Source of the DNA: Triglochin maritima
Taxonomy: Eukaryota; Streptophyta; Magnoliopsida; Alismatales; Juncaginaceae
DNA length: 64,000 nucleotides
Assembly: GCA_963682175.1 (NCBI GenBank)
Contig: OY821791.1
Coordinates: forward strand, 26,968,326 to 27,032,325
Direction of reading: 5' to 3'
Position 1 is the stretch's first letter. The number at the start of each line of letters is the position of its first letter. The notes beneath the pieces are model-generated. The model worked only from the letters and a program-made list of their open reading frames with translations. It was not told where the DNA came from and searched no databases. Made by a program: the position numbers and the translations under genes. This document shows, one piece after another, positions 56,758-64,000 of this stretch.

Positions 56758-57831
56758 CTCTCCTCCTTTTGGTTTGATGCCGGGTACTCAGAGAGATCTC
56801 TGGATTCCAGTCAACCGAGTTTACTGAAAATAGCAAAGCACCATTTGACCAGCCTTAAAACCTTCTGGGCCAATGAGCCATTCTCTGAAGCGTGGATTAA
56901 AAAGAGATTTCTGACAACCCCTTCAAGCTCACATATAACAACTCTATATGCTCTATACATCGCATTCCAACCAGTTATTGTACAGGACATACGAAGTTGG
57001 AATCTAAGCAAAACATGTTGCTTATCTGTCAAAAGCTTCTATAAGCTTCTCAACGACAAGGGAGGAAATTATCCCTTGTATAGTCAAATTTGGAAATCAT
57101 ATAGTCCACCTAAAGTAAAGGTTTTCTTATGGACCTTATACGAAAACCGTATTTTAACCAAGGACAACATTATAAAGCGTGGTGTGACCTTTGAGCCACT
57201 ATGTTCGCTCTGTCGGTTAGAAGAAGAATCAATAGAACATCTCTTCTTCACATGTACATTCACTAGGAAATTCTGGGATCTTAGTATGCGATTGGATTTA
57301 AACATATCGCTTGGCTTAAATATAAAATTTCGTAAACAAGTCTCAAATCAGCTTGATTTAGAGCTTAGTGATTGGAATAATTTAATAAATTGCTTTTGTT
57401 GGTCAATTTGGAAAGAAAGGAATAATCACATATTCCGATTATCTTCAAATTCTTTTTGGTTTGTGGTTAACGATTGTTTTGAGAATTTAATTTTGTGGAC
57501 AAGATCTCGTAAAAGGGGAGCTCAGGATTTAGCACAAACTCGTATAAAACGAGTCAGGGTTGAACACTTTACACCACTATCGACAAACATTACCACGCGC
57601 GGCAACACCCAATCCCCTCCACCTCTAATATTACCGACAATACAACTGCAGGGTGGTTCAGTAGAGGGACCAACCGAGAGCGAGCAGGCAGAGATCCACC
57701 ACTATACACATTTGGATGAGCTAGCTCATGAAGAGGAGATGCGAGTTGCAGAAGAAGAAGCTATTGCGGCCGAGCACGCGAGGTACTTGAGGAGACGGGT
57801 TTCCTTCCGAGGACCAACTCTCCCTCCATAG
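56758..57831 (+). pseudogene. LINE C-terminal zinc-binding domain
   Basis: The frame from about 56845 gives KTFWANEPFSEAWIKKRFL, CLSVKSFYKLLND, SPPKVKVFLWTLYENRILTK, CSLCRLEEESIEHLFFTCTF and WSIWKERNNHIF. This is the reverse-transcriptase zinc-binding (zf-RVT) region found at the end of plant LINE ORF2. The Cys/His set C-x2-C ... H-x4-C is intact. A less conserved, acidic C-terminus (LDELAHEEEMRVAEEEAIAA) ends at 57831. The beginning (56758-56844) has stops and joins the reverse transcriptase half before the Copia LTR. Confidence 0.8.
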
Positions 57832-58024
57832 CTGATACCTGATAGGAGGCTCATCGGACTTGGGACCTGTTTGGTTGTATTTTGGTGTCCCGTTTACCCA
57901 TGATGATGGGTTAAGTACAAGCTAGTCTTTTGCCTTGTGTACTGAACTATGGAATTGCTATGTCTGTAGCTATTCACTAAACTTTAAACTTTAATTTTAA
58001 TGCAACATCAACTTTAAAAAAAAA

Positions 58025-58240
58025 CAATTTATCCCAAATATTATTTACATCATATGATCTTTCAGAATTATTCTTTTGTTATATTTTATTTACATCATAA
58101 TTGAGGTGTGCAAGCGGTGTGGGCTTTCGTAGTCTGGTCGGCGTCTAAAGAGCGGTGGTGCGGTGAGTTCCCGGATATCAAAAAAAAAATTACCCCAAAT
58201 ATTATTTACATCATATGATCTTTCAGAATTATTCTTTTGC
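58025..58240. repeat. Duplicated sequences at the LINE 3' junction
   Basis: A perfect 46-bp direct repeat lies at 58033-58078 and 58194-58239. Between the copies are a 24-bp sequence (58090-58113) that also flanks the LINE on the left (48882-48905), a GC-rich segment and an A run at 58180-58189. Both 46-bp copies sit just after an A run. It looks like an earlier retroposition product into which the LINE inserted. Confidence 0.7.
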
Positions 58241-61200
58241 TGTACTATTTCCACGAAATCTTATTGTTGAAATTTAATACATCATTCTATGACCAATATG
58301 TTGCGGACTTTGTTCTTTGCAATCGTTTTGATATCTTTGATCTATTAGTTATCATTGACCTTCACAAATCATTAGTGCAGAAAAGGGAAATGACATAATA
58401 CCTCAGTATACACGTAATATTGTAAGTTGAACTTTTCAATATAATTTCTACCCAAGCATCATTTTACTAAGAACTTCCCCTCAAAGTCAACTTTAAATCA
58501 AAATTCTTCAAAGTTCGACTCTGAAAAATTATTGCAAGCACATTCTACGTTTCTGCAAATGAACATCACGTTTTAAATAATGTCATGTTCATACAAGACA
58601 CTAAAAAGATTTTAACATTCTAATAAGTGACGAATAAATTAGATAACATTCTAATTATTAGGCAAACTTTTAAAAAAATTAAAGGAGAAATAAAAAGGTT
58701 TTAGGGATGAAATGAAATGCAAAATTTGCTCGTTCAAAAAACCAATTCTAGTCCGATAGGAAGACTATCACATTTAGTTAAGTCGAAAATTAGATTGGAA
58801 GATGCAATACACAACATGAAACACGAGATAGAATTCCTAATACCATACATCAAACCTAACTTTTATTCAAGGATAAAATGAATAAACATCACCAAATAGA
58901 CCAAACAATGTCGTCCCTGTCAGCTGCAATTTCATAAACAATTTTTTTCAAGTAGCTGAGGCAAATTGGGGATGTCCCAAAGAGATACAAGTTTCAACCC
59001 ACACCATCTATGATTATAATCCATATCACCATCGTTCTCTAATGAACCATCATCTAACCACGTCCATACGTAAACAACAAACACAAACTAAAAAACATAG
59101 AAAATTAGAAGCCGAGCTCAATTGTAACCTCTATACTACAGAGATTTAAAATTCTGAGTCTGACTTTAAAAAAGGATAAAAAAACCTAGAAATGATCTTA
59201 TAAGAAAAAAGAATATCACTTTCTCATCATTCTGAGCTTCTTGTTGTCCCCCACGACTAGTGCCACGTCACCCTACAAATAATAAACAAAACATTATAGC
59301 GTTTCCACATGATCATGAACCAGAGCAGAACATAGGTGCTGACTTACTTGTCTAGGAAATGGATCGTCATGTGGTGTGATTGCCTTAAGTTGCAGCCACG
59401 TTCTTGTCATAACTAATGTCTAAACCATCGTCACGAAGGATAAATAAGAAAACATGGGTTCACGAATTAAAAGGCTGTGAGCAACAACACAATTTTTAAA
59501 TTTCTCTATTCTGCTGTAATTAAATCCCAAGATACAATCCGTTTCGCTGAGACACTATCATTGATATTTGTCTATTTAAGTGATGAGAATAACTTATCAG
59601 GTAAGCTAAAGGAAACCAATATCACAATAAAGAAAAAAATGGACTTTTTGGGCTGCTAAAAAAATTTAGACTTTAACACATTAGTTCACAACAAACCTAG
59701 AGTGGAAAACTCAACGAGGCGATTAGTGTACCATGGTCATTGCGAAAATCCAAAAACGTAAACACAATGTCCAAGTGAATGTCCCAAAACCATTGAGCTA
59801 AATTTGACATAATAGATCATGTCCCAACGAAACAGATCGCATCCTAAGATTAAGTCACAATAGAATAAACAAAACTTTGGGGGGAAAATCCACAAGCAAC
59901 ATAGTTACATAGGTACCATTAAAATCATGAGCAAATTATCCTTCAGCCAAAGTCATGAACTACGCTGCCCAGATCAGAACAATGCAAGTGGATGGTGATG
60001 TGCTAGAAAAAAGTGCAATTAACACAAAAGGTGAACGTGGTCTTTAGATGAACAATAATTCCCTAGACCAGCCCTCATTCCAATTTGAAGGTGGAGGTAC
60101 TATCCCTCGAAGTGCAGCAAAGACGCCTACCCTTAAACACACTTAAGGACTGTTGTTGCCTAACAGCAAACAAGTTGCATCTCAAACCGAAACACTGTTT
60201 TACCAAGGGAAGCCACAAGGAACGAATAGAAAGGCACCACAAGGGATGCAAAATAGAGAGGTCACAAGCACAAAGGACCAATACTTGGTGGTGGTGATGG
60301 TAAGAAAATACCACCATGAACACGAATCAGGAAAATGAGAACGCAAAAGCCATACTGCCATATTCATTAGGGTCTCTTCCAAGGAAAAAAGGAGAGAAAA
60401 CATTGAAATGGAAAAAGGGTTCAGGGTTAAACCCTACCAAATTCAACAATAGCATTTGGAGGAAAGAGCACCCATCTAATTTCAGAATGGGTACTAACAC
60501 CCCGTGATCTGTAAACAACCCCTGCAGGTGAAAAGTAGGAAACAATAACAAGAACTTTACTCCAGCCCTAAAAAATCTTAACATTTCTGTCTGACATAGA
60601 TATAGTCAGAGATATAGAGGAGCCGGTGAACATTGATCTTTTGTACATGACATAAGTCCATTTCTGGATTTCACACAAAAGGATAAGTTCTGTACCAATG
60701 CGTTTGGGTTTTAACAGTGGGTCACAACAATGCTTGCCCACATCATTGCGAAATTGCAATGAGAATGAGATCATGTGCAAGTAGATCTTTAAGCACAAAT
60801 TTGAGTGATCAAACCGTGAGGAAGGTGAATAGGTGATCAATGTCAAAAGCATCACAAAGAATTGAAAGTGCAATTCAAGGAATCATACTGAGAATAGAGG
60901 CAAATAAAAACAAAGGTTAGCTAGTGCAGGTAAGCATATAGCATCTTTACACCATAGGGCGATAAAATATCACAATATAAGGGAAATCAGCTCCCTTGTT
61001 GGTTCATATGAGAACAGAAAAATACATTTGTATTTTTCGCTGCAATAGGGCACTGCATTGCATTAGAAATGGAACATACTAAGGCTGGATCAAGTTCAAG
61101 TCTTTTTTATCATTAATAGACAGGAAGAAATAGTTTAGAGTCAAACGTTGACTCTCATTTTTGAGGAGATATTGTAGAAAAGCATTTAAATTTTAAACAG

Positions 61201-61314
61201 AAAATTATAAAAATTACAAGAAAACACTAGACTGCAGTCCATTGTACTGATGTTGATGAGCATTCATCATTGCACATCTAACAATGATGTCATAGAAAAA
61301 GTATTTCTACAACA
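58241..61314. other. Intergenic, mostly without recognisable content
   Basis: AT-rich. At 59216-59400, on the minus strand, two candidate terminal exons join in frame (ending ITPHDDPFPRQ, then GDVALVVGDNKKLRMMRK and a stop) across a GTAAGT ... TTTGTAG intron; I cannot name the protein. The part next to 61315 is presumably the 3' untranslated region of the FRIGIDA-like gene. Other open stretches show no family resemblance. Confidence 0.4.
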
Positions 61315-62219
61315 TCACGGCAATTGGGGACGGGTGTACTGAGGCGGTAGACCAGATGGCAAGTTGTAACTGCCATAGACAGCAGCTCTACTGTCATAAG
61401 CAGCTGGCACATTATCATATGCACTTCCTTCATAATTAACTGGCCTGTTATTGTAACCAACTGGACGATTATCATACGTAGCTGCCCTACTTTCATAAGC
61501 ACCATGCCTATTATCATAGGCAATTGGTGGCGGCCTGTCGTACCTAATAGACCCAGTATGAGACTCTGATGGGTATATATAAGGTTTTGGAGAGCTCCGA
61601 TTTACCCCAGAAGGTCCAGCCAGCCCGTAGTGACTAGCTGAACTTAAGTAAGCAGATCGCTCAGCTAAGCTCAGCGGAGGTTGAGTGTGCATTACCGGAC
61701 CTAGAGGGTAAGCAGCAGCACCTGCTGCTGCCGAGCCCATGTCAGGACGGGGACGCTTCTGAAAGGGGATCTTTTGACCTTTTGTAATAGGAGCTGAATT
61801 TGTTGCAGGACGTTTCTTCTCGGCCTTCATTTGTTCCAGTCTGCTGACTTGCTTCTCGAGACTTTCAGTCGGGTATTCTGATTGAAGCTTGTGTTCTTCA
61901 ATGGCTTTAATAACCAGTTTAAGTGCAGATATCTCTTTAGCAACGGCCTCATTCTGTAGAATGTTATTAGTGGTGAAATTTTATTTACAAAATTGTATAT
62001 TCAAAATAAAAGATGGAGAGAAAATAGCTTTTTGAACACAAACCCGGGCTTGTGCTGAGTGATTTCCCTTCTTGCGCACTTCCTGAGAAGTTTTCTTAGC
62101 TTCCTTAACAGCTGCTTTCAGAAGAGGTACAGGGGGGAATTTTTCCATTAGATCAAAAGCAAAGATGAATCTAACTGCTTCCAGATGTTTCTTCTTACTG
62201 TTTAATTTTTCAATCAAAT
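61315..62219 (-). CDS. FRIGIDA-like protein, 3' exons (partial gene)
   Basis: Two exons are visible: 62044-62219 and 61315-61953, with GT-AG boundaries and matching phase. The first reads DLIEKLNSKKKHLEAVRFIF and AFDLMEKFPPVPLLKAAVKE, the conserved core of FRIGIDA and FRIGIDA-like proteins. The second continues NEAVAKEISALKLVIKAIEE, TESLEKQVSRLEQMKAEKKR (coiled coil), then a low-complexity C-terminus. That tail contains a run of Y-D-N-R / Y-D-S-R-like repeats and ends at TGA 61315. The founding member FRIGIDA promotes FLC expression in flowering-time control; the roles of FRIGIDA-like members differ and the function here is not determined. The N-terminal exon or exons lie beyond 64000. Confidence 0.85.
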
Positions 62220-64000
62220 CTGTCAAAAGGAAAAGAAACTATATGTTAAAACAATACCAGCAACAGGTTGTAATGAGAAACCATGCCTTGAAGAAGATAA
62301 CTTTTTCAGCATGGTCATGAGAATATTAGTAGCAAAAGATGGCGTACATTATAATAAAACGTTTAACCATTAAATTTTTTTGTAACCACAATTTAGCTCT
62401 TCACCACTTAGGTCCATTAAGAAACAGAGGAACCATAGGACATACACTAATTCAACCATAAGACAAAATAACAAAAAGCAAAAGGGTAGTTATGATCAGT
62501 TAATGTGAAGGAACATTCAAGTATACCTAGACAAATAATATTTTTTTGAGGGACAGGTGATCTGAGAGAGATTGAACTTGGTACGAAAACCACACGAGGC
62601 AGAAATAGCAACTATTAGAGTCCAAAAGAAAAGACAATTGTGAAAACCTATTGCAAAAGTAACAACATTGTGGAGAAAACTGAAAGTTGGTGTTGGGGCA
62701 GATAAATCACGAATGTTACAGTGATCAAACATTTTGAGAAAAGGGTGAAGGCATGTTCACAATCGGAGTCCGAATTTCATAACCACAAATCCACAATATC
62801 AAGTAATTGACCAAATCTAGCAACACCACAGAAGGCAAATATTTAAAGAACAGTCAACCAAAGAAACAAGTAAATAAGTGTCAATGAAGACAATTGCTTT
62901 TTGAACCCATGCAAGTCCATATAATTCTAGTCCTACTTAGTGGAATATAATATATCGAAGAATCACAACAATGGAGTGGAAAAACCCAAAGCTATCAAGG
63001 TGAAGAACTTCAGAAGACATCGAAGTAAAACCATACACATTCCTTAGGGCATGTTTGGTATAATTTACATTTTGCAGGAAACAGTTTTTTAATCTTGTGC
63101 AACCGAAATAAAATTTTGAGATGAAGTGGTATGTGAAACTAAACAAGGTAGGCATGCTGTGTCATGTAGAAAATAACAAAATTGAGTTGTGTTGTATTGT
63201 GCGAAACACAAATAAATGATGTTGCAGTATAGGCCTATGTAGACATGAAAATACTATGTATCACACTTGCATTTACATTTATCAGGTACTTGTAACTTGT
63301 AAAACATGCTTGATGCATCTACACTGCACAATATGCACACACCACTTTGATATCCCAAGTTAAATACATCCTCGAAGCCAAAATGCAAAAATCTAACTGA
63401 AGTCATATACTCAATTGCACACACCAAAATTGTATCTATTCTCGTTCATAGACTCATCAACTCATAGGGAATCTTATATCACACATTGAAACTCTTGCAC
63501 AACATCGTGGAAGCCTTGATGCAAAAACAATTAAACCCAATACTCAATAACAAGCCAAAATCCTCAAAATCCTAGCCCTAGGTCTCATTCTTACACTCAT
63601 CAACTGACTGCAAATCCTATCGTCCGCATTGTGACTCTTAAAGATAAGCATTCTCATTCTTAACTCACCATGAATCTTAAATTCAAAATTGAGCCTCCAA
63701 CAACTTCCTCTTTGCAATAGGCACGATGACATCCACAAATCTTCAGTTTTGTACTGTGCAAGACCTCAAGTCGTGTGAACTTCAAGTAACGTGAGAAAAC
63801 TAAATATTTTGCAATTGGTAACACAAAAATATGTACCTTCCTACTTTACAAATTAAGACTCTTACCACTTCCACCTTGCAATAGGCATGATCACATTCAC
63901 AAATCTTAAATTTTGTATTCATGTGAATTTCAAGTAAATGAGACGACTAAACTAAATATCCGGCAGTTGGGAACACACAAAAAAACATTACTCCATGCCG
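62220..64000 (-). other. Probable intron of the FRIGIDA-like gene
   Basis: It follows the acceptor TTTTGACAG at 62220. No coding segment resembling the FRIGIDA-like N-terminus is seen up to the window end, so the large first exon must lie further right. A degenerate tandem-like similarity occurs between 63560-63760 and 63850-63930 (LATTCACAAATCTT-type wording). Confidence 0.45.

Larger units (their letters stand above)
48906..58040 (+). mobile_element. LINE retrotransposon split by Copia insertions
   Basis: A 16-bp duplication with one mismatch (CAATTTACCCCAAATA at 48906-48921 and CAATTTATCCCAAATA at 58025-58040) brackets the element. The second copy starts right after an A run of about nine. 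The body (48922-58024) begins inside the reverse transcriptase, the usual 5' truncation of LINEs, and ends with a 3' untranslated region after 57831. A truncated Copia LTR (49840-56757), itself carrying a second Copia element, interrupts it between the polymerase thumb region and the zinc-binding domain. Confidence 0.8.

Overview
This window looks like transposon-dense nuclear DNA of a flowering plant, probably a eudicot. It is AT-rich, its two recognisable host genes carry spliceosomal introns, and most of the rest is nested retrotransposons with plant tRNA primer sites, a plant Mutator-like element (MULE), a plant LINE and a hAT-type MITE. I see no tRNA or rRNA gene, CRISPR array, operon or other prokaryotic feature. 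The species cannot be named from the sequence.

Stack 1 (1018-39205) is one MULE of about 5.5 kb that was expanded to 38 kb by later insertions. It has a perfect 9-bp target-site duplication, TATTTTAAC, at 1018-1026 and 39197-39205, and terminal inverted repeats of about 80 bp. Its left arm carries a plant-mobile-domain (PMD) gene on + (1816-2753 and 17509-17862). Its right arm carries a MULE transposase joined to an OTU-like domain on - (38410 down to 36081, last codons at 18147-18165). Element B (2754-17508, -) sits in the PMD gene, and element A1 (5607-12980, +, TSD GTGGA) sits in B's protease frame. Element A2 (18166-36080, +, TSD GTAAC) sits in the last codons of the transposase-OTU frame. 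Element A3 (20126-30937, -) sits in A2's gag, and a Copia remnant (26701-29574, -) sits in A3's leader. A and B are Athila-like Ty3 elements primed by tRNA-Asp. They encode Gag or Gag-protease only, with no reverse transcriptase or integrase.

Middle (39206-48905): an apparently intact four-exon tRNA-splicing endonuclease subunit gene (SEN54/TSEN54-like, -, 41856-43514); a solo LTR (44286-45694, TSD AAATT) about 770 bp upstream of its start codon; and a 662-bp hAT-type MITE (47112-47773, TSD GTCTAAAA) with a diverged relative nearby.

Stack 2 (48906-58240): a LINE (body 48922-58024, 16-bp TSD) is split by a truncated Copia LTR (49840-56757). That LTR is in turn split by a nearly intact Copia element of 5.4 kb that encodes Gag only (50221-55587, -, initiator tRNA-Met primer site).

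Right end (61315-64000): the 3' exons of a FRIGIDA-like gene (-), whose 5' exons lie beyond the window.

The most unusual signals are regulatory or RNA-level. (1) Families A and B each carry two GC-rich palindromes upstream of the LTR TATA box and two more about 140-200 nt past the primer site; the palindrome sequence is specific to the family but the layout is shared. (2) LTR families with unrelated ends are packed with the 8-mer GGTCGACC, 7 to 11 copies per LTR. (3) A 130-nt block with a GNRA-capped hairpin is kept nearly unchanged before the polypurine tract of four A/B elements whose LTRs differ.
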